Assembly: GCA_963575745.1 (NCBI GenBank)
Contig: CAUYUJ010003925.1
Location: forward strand, 318,374 to 382,373
Length of the DNA stretch: 64,000 bases
From: Prorocentrum cordatum
Lineage: Eukaryota > Sar > Dinophyceae > Prorocentrales > Prorocentraceae
Direction of reading: 5' to 3'
The notes under the pieces were generated by a model. It was not told the DNA's origin. It saw only the letters and a program-made list of their open reading frames with translations, and made no database searches. The position numbers and the translations under genes are program-made. Below, piece after piece: positions 10,801 to 20,687 of the stretch; positions within the stretch are counted from its first letter, which is position 1, and each line of letters begins with the position of its first letter.

Positions 10801-12590
10801 ACGGCGCCCCGCCCGCCCGCCCGCCCGCCACCCGCCCGCCCGCCCGCCCGCCCGGCCGCTCGCCAGCCTTCCGTGTAGCACGCGCCATCCTGCACTCAAC
10901 AGCCTCCGCCTCCAAGACAACATCTAGCATTCAACAGCCCCCAGGGCTCCCGGGACTGCCCGGGCCCGCTCCCAAACACGCCACGACACGCCAAGAGGGC
11001 CCGAAAGATTGCCAAGACAGCCCCCAGAGGCCCCAGACACGCCGAAGATGGCCTCAGGACGGCCGACGACGCCGCCAAAACGCCCCAAGAGCGCCTCCAG
11101 AGGCCCCTCCAAAGGGCCCCGCATTTTTGCGCTCTCGCATGTTCCGCCTCCCCACGGTCCCGGACGGCGTCAGAGGCCCTTCAGATCGCTCCAAGACGGC
11201 CGAAGTGGCCCCCAAGAAAGACCAGAGACGGCCCAGGAGGCTCCCCAGATAATTCAAGAGGGCCTCGAGAGCGCCCCAAGAGAGCCCCACGAGCGACCCA
11301 AGAGGGCCCGAAGAGCGCGACATTTCAAGGTCTCCGGCCTGAGGCTCCTATTTCGCCCCCAGAGGCCATCAAGAGGCTCCCAAGAAGCCCCGTGAGGCTC
11401 CCAAGAAGCCCCCCGGAAGCCCCAATAAGCTCCCAAGGGGCCCCCAGGGAAGCCCCCTGCGGGCCCCCAAGAGACCTCGGTAAATCGTATTTCCCAGAGC
11501 TTTCCGGGAACATGATTCCTTGGGCTTCCGCCCACCGCCCCAACCATGTTTCCAATAGGCTTGCCGACAAGGCCAAAAAGGGCCCCTCGGTAAGCCCCCA
11601 GAGGCCCCCTCTTAAGAGAGCCGAACAAATCATGCTCCCGGAAAGCTTCCCGGGAACATGATTCTCGGGTTGCCGCCCTCTCCCAAAACCATGTTCCCTA
11701 GACGCCTGCCAGGATCAACAACCAAGAGTCCCAAGCAGCGCTACCTGCCGCCACGCTCGGAAACGCGTCAGGCCCCGAGGCCTCCGGAGGCGCCCAACGA
11801 CACCCCAACAAATCATGTTCCCAGGAAGTCTTACGGCCAGTGCCGCCGACATTGAAGGAGGACGGTCCAGGACACCCAGAAATCTTCCAAACAGGCTTCC
11901 AAGAGGGCGCCGAGACAGCCCAGGGCCGCCCCCAGATGGCCCAAGAAAGCCCCAACACACACGAAAAGGATCGCAAGAGGCCCCAAGAGGCCCCGAAACG
12001 AGGACATATCGTTCGAACACGCCCAAGCTGGCCTCCGGACGGCCCACAAGGCTTCCAAAACGGCCCAAAGGGGCGCCAAAATCATTGATTGTCCGTAGGT
12101 TTCTGATGGCTTTCAGACACCTAATGTCGCCAACAGGCCCCCACAAAGGCGCCGAGACGGCCCAGGGACGCCCTGCCGCGGGCACCAGGCGGGGCCCGGG
12201 ACGGGGCCCTCGCACTGGGGGGCCCGGGGGCCCTGCCGTGGCGCTGGGGGCCTTGTAAGTCGCCCGAAGACGGCCCTGGATTGCCAGAAATGGCGTTTTC
12301 AGACAACGAAAACGACCAATGACCGCCCGAGCTCACCCCAGAATTGGTCCCTGACTGTCCAAGAGGCCTCCAAGACGCCCCAAGAGGTCTCCAAGATAGC
12401 TCCCAAGGCGCCCCAGAAGGCACGACTACTTTATTTTCCTTCGGTGTTTGATCGATTTTCGAGTTCTCGCCTTTTGAGTTTCCTGACGCTCCACGACGGC
12501 CCAAGAGGCTTCAATTTCCGCTCGAAGGCATCCCCAGAGGCCTCGAAGACGGTAACAAGACAGCCCACGGGGGTCCCAAGACGTCGCCAG
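10801..12590. repeat. 1.75-kb tandem duplication, copy 2
   Basis: Direct second copy of 9060-10800. It has the same CCGCCCG opening, the same junction phrase, the hairpin at 11628-11663 and the core at about 12430-12490. It merges into a further CCAAG array. Confidence 0.85.
11628..11663. repeat. hairpin repeat, copy 2
   Basis: Same sequence as the hairpin at 9885-9920, carried along by the tandem duplication. Confidence 0.8.
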
Positions 12591-13460
12591 AGGCGCCCAA
12601 GGCGGCCCGAGAAGGCCCCAAGACGGCTCCAAGATGCAGCCAAGAGGGTTGACACGAACCGAAAATTCGAGTCTTCCACCCCGAGAGGCTCTCAGGAGGC
12701 CCCGAGAAACCCCTAACAGGCTCCAAGAGTTCCCAAGAAGCCCCCCAGGGGGGCGAAGAGTATCCAAGAGGCCTCCTACGAAGGCCCCAGGAGGCAAAAA
12801 TCCATGTCTTGCCATCGGTTGTGGATTGATGTTAGATGTTTCAGCCTTCTGGCGTCCTGACGCTCCAAGACGGCCCAAAAGGCCTCCAAGACCAATCCAA
12901 GATAGCCCAAGAGGCCTCCAACAGGGCCCAAGCCAGCCCGAGAGGGCACCAATACGGCCCCAAGGGGGGCCCAAGAGGGGTAAGACGAACCGAATATCCG
13001 AGCCTTCCATCCCGAGAGGCTCTCAGGAAGCCCCAGAGGCCCCCAAATGGGACCCAAGAGGCCCTCAAGAAGCTCCCCAGAAGTCCGAAGAGGTTCCAAT
13101 AAGCATTGTTTTCCCATTGGCTTTTGATGCATTTTAGAGTTCCCAGCCTTTTGGCATCCCGACGCTCCAAGACGGCCCAAGTGGCCCCCAAGACCGCTCC
13201 AAGATAGCCGAAGAGGCCTCCAAGAGGGCCCCAAGACGGCCCACGAGGGCCCCAAGACGGTGCCCGAGGCGCCCATGACGGCCCGAGAGGGCCCCAAGAG
13301 GGCCCCAAGAGAGCCCCAAGAAGGGGAACGCGAACCCAACAGCAGAGCTTTCCGTCCTAAGAGGCCCACAGGAGGCCCCAAGAGTCCCCAAGTGGTCCGA
13401 CGAGGCCCCCCAAAGCCCCCCACCAGGCCCCAAAAGGCTCACAGGAGACGTACACGGGGC
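12591..13460 (-). repeat. CTTGG array (reverse) with AT-rich cores
   Basis: CCAAGAGGC-type units continue. AT-richer cores at about 12790-12860 and 13090-13160 each end in a GGC(A/G)TCC(T/C)GACGCTCC phrase, giving a higher-order spacing of roughly 300-340 bp. Confidence 0.8.
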
Positions 13461-13860
13461 CCCAAGATAGCCGAACAGCGAGTGCTCTCGATGCATCAAA
13501 ATTGCTTCATGGAGGCCACGGGAGGCTTCCGGATTGCCCCAGGGCCTCAAGCCGGGCCTCCACGCAGCCACGACGGCCAATTGACTGCTTCAGACTGCAG
13601 AACATCACTTTCCGACGACCTGGAGAACCCTGACGATGCCCCCAAGGGACCCCAAGAAGCCTCAAGATGCCCCCCCGAGAAGCACCCGAGAGGTGCCTCC
13701 AACAGCCAGTTGAGGAAGCACGGAGAACCCCCCAGAAGCCCTTCAGATGCCCCCACGAAGAACCAAGAGGTTCCCAAGAGGCCCTCAGGAGGCACGACTA
13801 TGTCGCGCGCCTGTGCTTGATAGCGCTGTCCAAGATCTTCTAGCGCGCCCCCGGCCTGGG
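13461..13860. other. end of reverse array, no gene seen
   Basis: Weak CCAAG/CCCAAG motifs fade out by about 13800. Nothing else is recognised before the hairpin at 13861. Confidence 0.4.
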
Positions 13861-13899
13861 CTAGAACCTGAGCGCGCGAAGCGCGAGCGATGGTTCTAG
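13861..13899. repeat. CTAGAACC/GGTTCTAG hairpin, copy 1
   Basis: Arms CTAGAACC and GGTTCTAG enclose a second self-complementary core, GCGCGCGAAGCGCG. A close copy is at 26515-26554. A partial relative (CGCGCGGGAAGCG ... GGTTCTAG) is at about 25036-25067. Confidence 0.7.
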
Positions 13900-13914
13900 T
13901 CACTCGAATCTAGT

Positions 13915-14068
13915 GTATGTACATATATATATATATATGTATATGTATATGTATTTGTGTATATATATATACACATATATATATATATATGTATATATGT
14001 ATGCGTTGATGTCGGTAGGTCTGTCTGTTGGTCTGCATGTATGTGTGAATGTCTGCATGTACACACAC

Positions 14069-14134
<66 letters not shown>

Positions 14135-14180
14135 TAGGCCCGGGGGGGTGGGCCAAAATCGGTGCCGTCATCCCCCATGG
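13915..14180 (+). repeat. (TA)n/(TG)n microsatellite with GC-rich shoulder
   Basis: Long TA/TG repeats run to 14132. A GGCCCGGGGGGGTGGGCC ... CCCCCATGGCAG shoulder like that at 8200-8265 follows. Frames give Tyr/Ile strings only. Confidence 0.8.
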
Positions 14181-14940
14181 CAGCCCCCCCGAACCTTTGG
14201 GGGGTCACATACCCCCTGGGACTGTCCCGGGCCGCGACAGGCCACGCGGGCCGTACGGATGGTCAAGAAAGCCTGAGGAGGCCCCGAAGACGCCCAAGAG
14301 CGCCCCAAGAGGGCCCAAGAGGGCCTTCAAGAGGCACAAATCGGCCCATTTCCGTCGTAAAACGTTCATTTTCGGCATACTCGCTGGCTTCGTCTTCACA
14401 GTGCCCCAGACGCCCCCGCGGAGCCCCAACACAGCCCAAGAGAGACCCAAGAGGGCCCTAGACGGCCGAAAAGGGTCGGCCTGTGGGGCTCACGGAACCC
14501 CCTGAGACGGCCCAACAGGCTTCGAAGCCGGCCCAGGACGCCCCCAAGACGGCCTCAGGGAGGCCCAAGAGGGCCTCGTTTGAAATCATGTTCCCGGAAG
14601 CCTCTCTGGGAACATGATTTCAGGGTTCCGAGGACCCCCGAGAGCCCACAAGAGCCTCAGCGAGGCCCCAGAGGGCCCGAGATGGCTTCAAGATGGCCGG
14701 AGAGGGCCCCGAGAGGGCCTTCAAGAGGCAGACATCGGCTTGTTTCCTTCGTAAAACGTACATTTTTAGCATATTCACTCACTGGCTTCGTCTTCGCAGT
14801 GCCCCAGACACCCCCGAGGAGCCCCAACACAGCCCAAGAGAGACCCAAGAGGGCCCAAGACGGCCCAAAAGGGTCGGCCTGCGGGGCTCACGGAACACCC
14901 CAAGACGGCCCAAGAGGCCCCGAAGCCGGCCCAGGAGGCC
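14181..14940 (-). repeat. CTTGG array (reverse), left flank of the retrotransposon
   Basis: CCAAGAGGGCCC-type array with AT-rich cores (CGTAAAACGT(T/A)CATTTT ...) at about 14355-14400 and 14750-14800, spaced about 400 bp apart. It contains the hairpin at 14582-14621. The phrase at 14534-14560 matches the retrotransposon's insertion site without the insertion. Confidence 0.8.
14582..14621. repeat. hairpin repeat, copy 3 (perfect 14-bp arms)
   Basis: GAAATCATGTTCCC and its exact complement GGGAACATGATTTC enclose a 12-bp loop. It is one of six such hairpins in CCAAG arrays in this window. Confidence 0.9.
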
Positions 14941-14945
14941 CCCAA
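14941..14945 (+). repeat. left target-site duplication CCCAA
   Basis: CCCAA immediately precedes the 5' LTR and again follows the 3' LTR (22013-22017). Joining the outer flanks through one copy gives GGCCCCCAAGACGGCCTC, as found uninterrupted near 14536. Confidence 0.8.
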
Positions 14946-15238
14946 CGTGCAAGCAGCCAGGCACAGCTTAGGTAGCAGGGAAAGTACAGCTTAGGTAGCA
15001 GAGAAGGGCATGCAGCATATATGCAAATGCAGCAGCGTAGATTTCTCTCCCGGCCCGCAGCCCTAAGGCTCGAGGGCGGGAGGGCGATACAGCCTTGGCC
15101 TGAGCACTGGTACTGAAAACAATCTCTTGCACACCATCCTTTGCACACCATCGGAATCCATACTCTTGATTCTCGTTCTTGATGTTCGGGGGTGGGGGTG
15201 GTTTGCGAGACATCTTAGGGGGAAGGGACCCCCGAACG
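14946..15238 (+). repeat. 5' LTR
   Basis: This 293-bp repeat matches 21711-22012. Boundaries are sharp: identity starts at CGTG and ends at GAACG, so the termini are CGT...ACG and not the usual TG...CA. An inner doublet (CTTAGGTAGCAG twice, 14969-15000) could be a regulatory repeat. I saw no clear TATA box. Confidence 0.9.
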
Positions 15239-15250
15239 GGTTATGAGCCC
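15238..15250 (+). promoter_or_regulatory. primer-binding site, tRNA-Met anticodon-arm type
   Basis: GGGTTATGAGCCC directly abuts the LTR end. Its complement GGGCTCATAACCC has the form of the initiator tRNA-Met anticodon stem-loop, with CAT in the middle. Copia and Ty5-type elements are known to prime from an internally cleaved half of tRNA-iMet. Use of that mechanism here is inferred. Confidence 0.7.
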
Positions 15251-15273
15251 AACGCTGACATTGCCGAATCGGC

Positions 15274-15520
15274 GGCGATGCGTGGGGAAGTGGAAGTAGC
15301 TTTGAGACAAGAAGCACGGGCTTTGAACGTGAGGGCAGAGAGCGCTGAGGAACTGTTGGCCGTAATCCGGACCAGCAGGGGTCGTTCTCTCATACTGGAA
15401 CACGGTCGGTTCATTTTGGCCTTGTCTGAATTGTCCAACCCGGACTCCGGGAGAGCAAGTGAGTTGGCATTGCGGGGGCAAGCCGGAAGTCGACTTGCGA
15501 CACAGAGACCCTTCTTGTAG
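15274..15520 (+). pseudogene. gag: Gag N-terminal fragment, ends at in-frame TAG
   Basis: This frame opens at an ATG soon after the primer site and reads as a charged, Ala/Glu/Arg-rich helix (about residues 1-35), probably coiled coil. It ends in TAG at 15518-15520. The next segment (15545 onward) is in the same frame and continues with more coiled coil, so a single nonsense change probably split one Gag. The frame can be extended upstream to an ATG inside the LTR (15179), but that is unlikely to be the real start. Confidence 0.6.
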
Positions 15521-15544
15521 AACAAGCGCGCGGCGTGCAGCGAA

Positions 15545-18500
15545 ATGGCACGTCAGGTGGTATCGCTTCGTGGCGAATTGGCCGCGGAGGAGGCACAACA
15601 CCGAGCGATGCAAGACGCATCTATGGCCACTCCTCTCTCCACTCCTCCACGGGCTCGCGAAATTGACATTGACATGCTACGTGCCGAGTTGGCACAACAA
15701 AGCGTGCAGTTGCAATCGGTCACAGCAATCACGAACTTGCTAGCGACAGAACTTGCAGAGGAAAAAGCTGTAAACCAACGGCTCGAGGAAACGGAGAGAG
15801 CCGCAAACCAGCGGCTAGAACAGGCCAGGGGCAGCACAGACCACAACGAGGACACTCACGCCATGCTTCGGCGAGCAGCCGAGATACAGCTTAGGCACCA
15901 AGAGTTCGTAGCGCAAGAAGAGGCCGAGCGAGCCGCTCGGGACGCAGCGTCTGCAACGACAGTCGCGAACACCACTGCCATCAAAGGCGCAGATATCAAA
16001 GAGCTTCCCAAAGTGACGGAGGATACTCTTGGCGTCACACCAGCAGCAGATAGGCTCACGAAAATAATCGATGGAATGCACGAGGCCGGGTCGAACGTAG
16101 CAGCGATGTTCCCAGCTGACCAGGCCGGTAAACTCTACTGGCAAGCGGCGCTGGATCATGCGATGGATCAGCATTTGTTGTTTTGCGCTGCGTCTCGGTC
16201 GTGCACTCCGTGGTCGTACACCACAAGGCCGATTCCAGTCGAAGAGTTGCCAATCGAATCCAGACTGTCGCCTCTAGTGTTGGCCGCCCTGCCACAGGGT
16301 TTGCGCGCGCGGGCAATCAGCAACGACAGGGGCACCAGCATGACAACGGACTACTTGCTGATGCTGCTGCTGATGAAGGCGTATCGCGGCACGCACACAG
16401 AGCGCACAGAGCTGCTAGGGTCCATCACGGATGTCCCGCAAACGCGGCCGGGCGAGGACGTTGAAGTACGTCTCGAGCAGTGGCGCCGGCTGGTGTCCTA
16501 CCTGGGTCGCTTTGGCATCGCAGTGCCAGGCTATGGCATCATGGTGACAGCTGCGAACAAAATAGTGTCCGTCTTTGACTCGAACCAGAAGTTCGCCCTG
16601 GACCGGGCGTTGTTCGTGCGCCAACACGGCGTAGACTCCATTCGGCCAGACGATGCTGAGTTGTTTGATCAATACGTCGAGTACTTGATCGGCCTAGTGA
16701 GGGTTGCCGGAGGAGCTGCCCCGCGCGCCCGCCAACAGGGTCTGAAAGCAACGGGGTCTGAGTCAGACCCAGCCGCACTCGCGGCCGAGGGCGCCGGCAA
16801 AGCCGCCGGAAAGCTTTGCTGGTTCTTCTCGTCTGGTCGCGGTTGCGTCAACGGGAAAACGTGCCCAATGAGGCATGGGGACCCGCCGCCGGGAGGGTGC
16901 TTCAAGTGTGGTGAACTGGGCCACAAGTCTGCAGACTGTCCTGTAGTTGGGTGTAAGCCTGGCGAACAGCCAAAGCCAAAAAGCTTGCCCGCGAAGAGCG
17001 GCAGCGGCTCCCACAGCACGTCGGCAAACCAGCCGGCACCGCAGGGGCAGCACTCCACGGCCCAACCTTCCGAAAGGACAAACACAGCGGACAAGAGCGA
17101 AACGGCCAAAGCCACAAAGGCGCAAAAGGCGCAGGAAAAGTACGATGCAAAGCTGACAGAGGCGTTGCAGCGTATCACGGGCGTGCCCAAAGGCGGCACT
17201 GCCGTAGTTGCGCCGGCGGAGCCACCCGACTCGGGAGGCAACGGAGCCTTAGTAAAGAGGGCCTTGCAGATCGTCTCTGAGCGGATGCATACTCCAATCG
17301 TGGCGGCGAGAGGTCTGCCCGCAGGTGGTCGTTGGACTGTGGACAGCGGCGCTAGCGCTGTGTTCCGCCCGGAGCAACAGAACGAAACTAACCTGAAGCC
17401 GGTCCGTGTCGAGTTGGCGATGGGCAAAACGAAGCCCTCGTTCCAGGCGCCGAATGGCGACGTGATCACGGACGGTCCTCCCTTGTACTCCACAGGTGTA
17501 GCCGTAAACGAAGCGAAGTTCAGCGTGTTTTGGGGCCCCGAGAAGGGGGTTAAGTTTGCACAGCTCAGCTCTGAACAGGAGCAACAGGTCGCCAACATCA
17601 TCTCGCAAGGGTCTAAAACCATGGACCCACAAGTTGTTGGAAACGTACCCTACCTGAGCGACGTGCAGGCACAGACGATCACGCGTGAGCGGGCCCAGTT
17701 GGCTAAGTCAGCCAGCGTTGAGGGAGGAGGAGAAGGAACACAAGGTGGAGCAGAAGGAACGCAGGAAGGAGGAGCAGCATCTTCGCCCAAGACGGGCGGG
17801 GAACTCTCCGGTTTAGAGCTGGCGCTTGCTGCAATTCAGAAGGTGCAGGGGAGCGTGTCCGCGCAGGCAGGCATGCGCATCTGGGGCAAGAAGAAACCAT
17901 CCGACAACGCACTTGCCCCTAAAACGGGGGCGGGTGACGGATCTAGCAGCGACGCGGGGTTACCGGGCCAAGCGGGCAACTCGCCCTCCCCGGATCCCCC
18001 TTCAGCAGGGCCTGCGCTTCAGCCCAAAACCGTGGGCTTCGACGAGCACGACCTCTTACCAGAGTACGACCCTCCTTGCATTCACTGCGTGGAAGCGAAC
18101 AAGCAAAGTGCCGGTTTCAAGCGCGGCTCTTCCACGAAACAGGAGGATGTAGGTGAGGAGGAGGTTTTTTACACGATGGATGTTTGTCGGCCTTTACCTG
18201 CAGCTTCGAATGGGGCCAGATGGAATCTGGTCTTCATGCGTGGAGATGGTGCATTTTTCATCCACCCTTGTGCCACCAAGAAAAACTCTGTGCACCATGG
18301 CATACATTACATGCGGACAGAGCTGGACGATCTCAACAAAAAGTTTGTCGTTCACAGCGACAACGAGAATATTTTGAAATCTCCGGACGTTCGCGAGTAC
18401 ATGGTTAAAAATGGAGGCAGGCCACCCCGTTCCGTCCCAGGTAAGCACAACACAAACGCGTTGGCCGAATCGGCCGTCAAACTTGTAGGGCGGGGTTTGC

Positions 18501-18898
18501 GTTCAGTGCTCTTGCATTCACATGTGTTGCCGAAGTACTGGCACCATGCTGTACGCGCCTGGTGTGCGCACAAAAACGCCAGCATCGGAGTATATCCTCG
18601 CATCAACGTAGCCGGTCGGGCTCCTTTTGGCCAACTCGGCCATGCTGTGCTTCCTCCAGAGGTCATGGCAAAGAGCACACTTCGTCCGAAAGCGATCCCG
18701 GCAGCGCACGTAGGATACGATCTGTCCACAACTGGAGGCATTCGTATCCTGTTCAGGGATCCAGACACGCACGCTTTCCGTCAAACGGTTTGTTTGTATT
18801 CAGACTTTCACCCAACGGACCGCAAAGCGTTCTCCCGTACCACAGACAACCTGAAGGTCACATACGCATTTTGCGAAAGTTTGCCCCCCTTTAGTTAA
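15545..18898 (+). CDS. gag-pol: copia Gag-protease-integrase polyprotein segment
   Basis: A 1117-codon frame. Residues 1-135 are coiled-coil-like (Ala/Glu/Gln/Arg). About 160-390 is a Gag body with conserved Trp and Leu. A CCCH finger follows (C425, C434, C440, H444; spacing CX8CX5CX3H), then a CCHC knuckle (C452, C455, H460, C465), which would bind element RNA. An Ala/Lys/Gln-rich linker leads to the aspartic protease motif WTVDSGAS (catalytic D600). The integrase shows CxxC near its start and catalytic D879, D939 and E975, with exactly 35 residues between the last two. It ends at TAA 18896-18898 inside the integrase-RT linker; the linker continues in another frame, so the end is a mutation. 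The start at 15545 is only the first ATG after the upstream stop. Confidence 0.9.
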   Translation: MARQVVSLRGELAAEEAQHRAMQDASMATPLSTPPRAREIDIDMLRAELAQQSVQLQSVTAITNLLATELAEEKAVNQRLEETERAANQRLEQARGSTDHNEDTHAMLRRAAEIQLRHQEFVAQEEAERAARDAASATTVANTTAIKGADIKELPKVTEDTLGVTPAADRLTKIIDGMHEAGSNVAAMFPADQAGKLYWQAALDHAMDQHLLFCAASRSCTPWSYTTRPIPVEELPIESRLSPLVLAALPQGLRARAISNDRGTSMTTDYLLMLLLMKAYRGTHTERTELLGSITDVPQTRPGEDVEVRLEQWRRLVSYLGRFGIAVPGYGIMVTAANKIVSVFDSNQKFALDRALFVRQHGVDSIRPDDAELFDQYVEYLIGLVRVAGGAAPRARQQGLKATGSESDPAALAAEGAGKAAGKLCWFFSSGRGCVNGKTCPMRHGDPPPGGCFKCGELGHKSADCPVVGCKPGEQPKPKSLPAKSGSGSHSTSANQPAPQGQHSTAQPSERTNTADKSETAKATKAQKAQEKYDAKLTEALQRITGVPKGGTAVVAPAEPPDSGGNGALVKRALQIVSERMHTPIVAARGLPAGGRWTVDSGASAVFRPEQQNETNLKPVRVELAMGKTKPSFQAPNGDVITDGPPLYSTGVAVNEAKFSVFWGPEKGVKFAQLSSEQEQQVANIISQGSKTMDPQVVGNVPYLSDVQAQTITRERAQLAKSASVEGGGEGTQGGAEGTQEGGAASSPKTGGELSGLELALAAIQKVQGSVSAQAGMRIWGKKKPSDNALAPKTGAGDGSSSDAGLPGQAGNSPSPDPPSAGPALQPKTVGFDEHDLLPEYDPPCIHCVEANKQSAGFKRGSSTKQEDVGEEEVFYTMDVCRPLPAASNGARWNLVFMRGDGAFFIHPCATKKNSVHHGIHYMRTELDDLNKKFVVHSDNENILKSPDVREYMVKNGGRPPRSVPGKHNTNALAESAVKLVGRGLRSVLLHSHVLPKYWHHAVRAWCAHKNASIGVYPRINVAGRAPFGQLGHAVLPPEVMAKSTLRPKAIPAAHVGYDLSTTGGIRILFRDPDTHAFRQTVCLYSDFHPTDRKAFSRTTDNLKVTYAFCESLPPFS

Positions 18899-19400
18899 TG
18901 GCGAACCTGCCGTTCCACCTTCGGGAGGGGAGGGCCCAAAGGAGTCTGGAGGAGGAACGGGAGGAAACGAGGGGTCGGGAGGAGGTGCAGGAAGGGAAGT
19001 CGTTGTGGAAGTCGCCGAATGGCGTCTCCTCAACACCCTCCGCTCGAGCATCTCGAAGCGGCCGTGGTGTGCCAGAAAGCTTGTGTGGCACAGGATGATC
19101 ATAAATACCCTAGTTGTCCCGCCAAACCCGGCGAGGACGGCCAGAGGCGCCGCGAGCGCGCCCTGAGGTGCACGGTCGTGCGTCAGGCCCTGTTCGGCGG
19201 AAAGCGTCTGCCGGAAGATATGGATGCAGCACATGTGAACGTTGGCGCCCCTTCTGTAGACGAAGTGCGTCGGGAGGGGAACGACCTCGAGAAATCCACG
19301 GGGGTAAAAGCTTTTGTGGTCTACGCCCCGCCAAAAAAAAACATTGCAGTCACCTGAAGCGCCAAAGTGGCGCGAAACCATCGGTTCATAGTTAGGTGGT
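18899..19400 (+). pseudogene. integrase-RT linker, frame-broken
   Basis: The +1 frame after 18898 reads a Gly/Ser/Pro/Glu-rich linker (GGEGPKESGGGTGGNEG) and then EVAEWRLLNTLRSS. The original frame resumes around 19150-19357 with DMDAAHVNVGAPSVDEVR. At least two frameshifts are needed to join these to the RT, so this part is dead. Confidence 0.7.
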
Positions 19401-19712
19401 TTGTTGGACGAGGGCGTGTTGGTAATGAAACTGGTTGCAGACGTCACGAAGGATGACGATCTGCTTCCAGCACTGCTGTTGCTCACGATCAACAAGGACA
19501 GGCGCTACAAGGCGCGCTTGGTTGCACGTGGTAATTTCCAGCGTGTGTCAAATGCTTTCACCCACGCCACTGTAGCAGGAGCCGAAGAGTGGCTGAGCCT
19601 GCTTGTCATTGGCTTCCGAATGGGCTGGTCAGCAACACTGTTGCAAATTTCGCAAGCTTTCCTTCAAACAAGCGAAGAGTTTCCCAAGTTGGGAACAAAC
19701 GCGCCTTATTGA
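19401..19712 (+). pseudogene. pol: reverse transcriptase, N-terminal part
   Basis: KARLVARGNFQR is the copia RT opening block (usually KARLVARGFxQ). LLQISQAFLQ corresponds to the block carrying the first catalytic Asp (normally xVDVKxAFL); here that position reads Gln, so catalysis would be lost. The frame stops at 19710-19712. The next fragment is in the same frame, so this may be another simple nonsense change. Confidence 0.75.
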
Positions 19713-19757
19713 AACCACCTTTTCGGCACAAACACACCACCAGGGCACGTCTTTGAG

Positions 19758-20687
19758 GTGTTGAAAAGCACATACGGGTTGCGAACGGCACAGTCCCAAT
19801 GGCAAGTCACGTTAATTGCATTCCTCAATCGGCACGGTTTCAAGTCCTCCCAATACACAGATTGCATTCTCACAGGCACTGTCGGCGGAAAACCGGTCAT
19901 TGTCATCACATACGTTGACGATTTGATCATTTTTGGCGACAGAGACACCGTGGAGAACACGCTCAAGTTGATTCGTTCCCAGTTCAAGTCTAGTGCGCCT
20001 AGATTTCTGGAGGAGCGTAGCCTAGAGAATCCGTGGTGTGTGTTGGGTACTGACATGTACATTACGAACGACTCCAAAACGGAGCGTGTGCTCGTTGTCA
20101 GTCAGGAAGCCTACCCTCGTGCCGTGCTGGAAAAGTTTCCCGTCACGACGCCCGTGGCCAGTTTAAACGAAGACCACTTCAAGCATACGTATCTGACGGC
20201 CGAAGAGGCCGGGAACCCTCCTCTGAACGCAGGAGACCACCACCAGTTCAGGAGCCAGCTCGGCTCCGTAGCGTACCTAGCGTTGCACACCAGACGCGAC
20301 GTGGCAGCCCCTGCCGCCATTTTGGCCGAAGGGCAAGCAGCCCCGCGGAAGCGACACCTTGAGGTCGTGGGCGAGTTGCTCGCGTACCTCGCAACGACGG
20401 TGCCCCGGCACCTGGAGCTACCCAGCCCACCTCTCACAGGCCCTATTGTGATCAAAGGGCAGGCTGATGCGAATCTGCTCAGCGAGCGCGCGCGGCAAGG
20501 CTTATCCGTGCGTGTAGGTGACTCGAAATCCTTAGCAACCACATGTTGTCGTACTCAAAGGCAGACGACCGTGTCGGTGTCCACTGCAGAGTCCGAAATC
20601 AAGGGGCTCTCATGGGCAGGGAGGGTTTTGGTAGGATTTGGGGATCTGTTGAAGGAGGTGTTGGGGAGGGTAGGAGTCGAGGTATAG
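19758..20687 (+). pseudogene. pol: reverse transcriptase C-part and RNase H N-part
   Basis: LKSTYGLRTAQSQW matches the copia 'LYGLKQAPRxW' block. YVDDLIIFGD (19911-19940) holds the two remaining catalytic Asp of RT. WCVLGTDMYI is the 'FLGIEI' block. RNase H begins near QADANL (first acidic residue, about 20459) and continues to STAESEI (the STEAE block, about 20579). The frame ends at TAG 20685-20687, but the same frame continues directly into the rest of RNase H. Confidence 0.85.

Noticed and set aside
15179-15273. ATG at 15179 as the Gag start
   Set aside because: It lies inside the LTR and would translate the primer-binding site. A later ATG at 15274 is more sensible.
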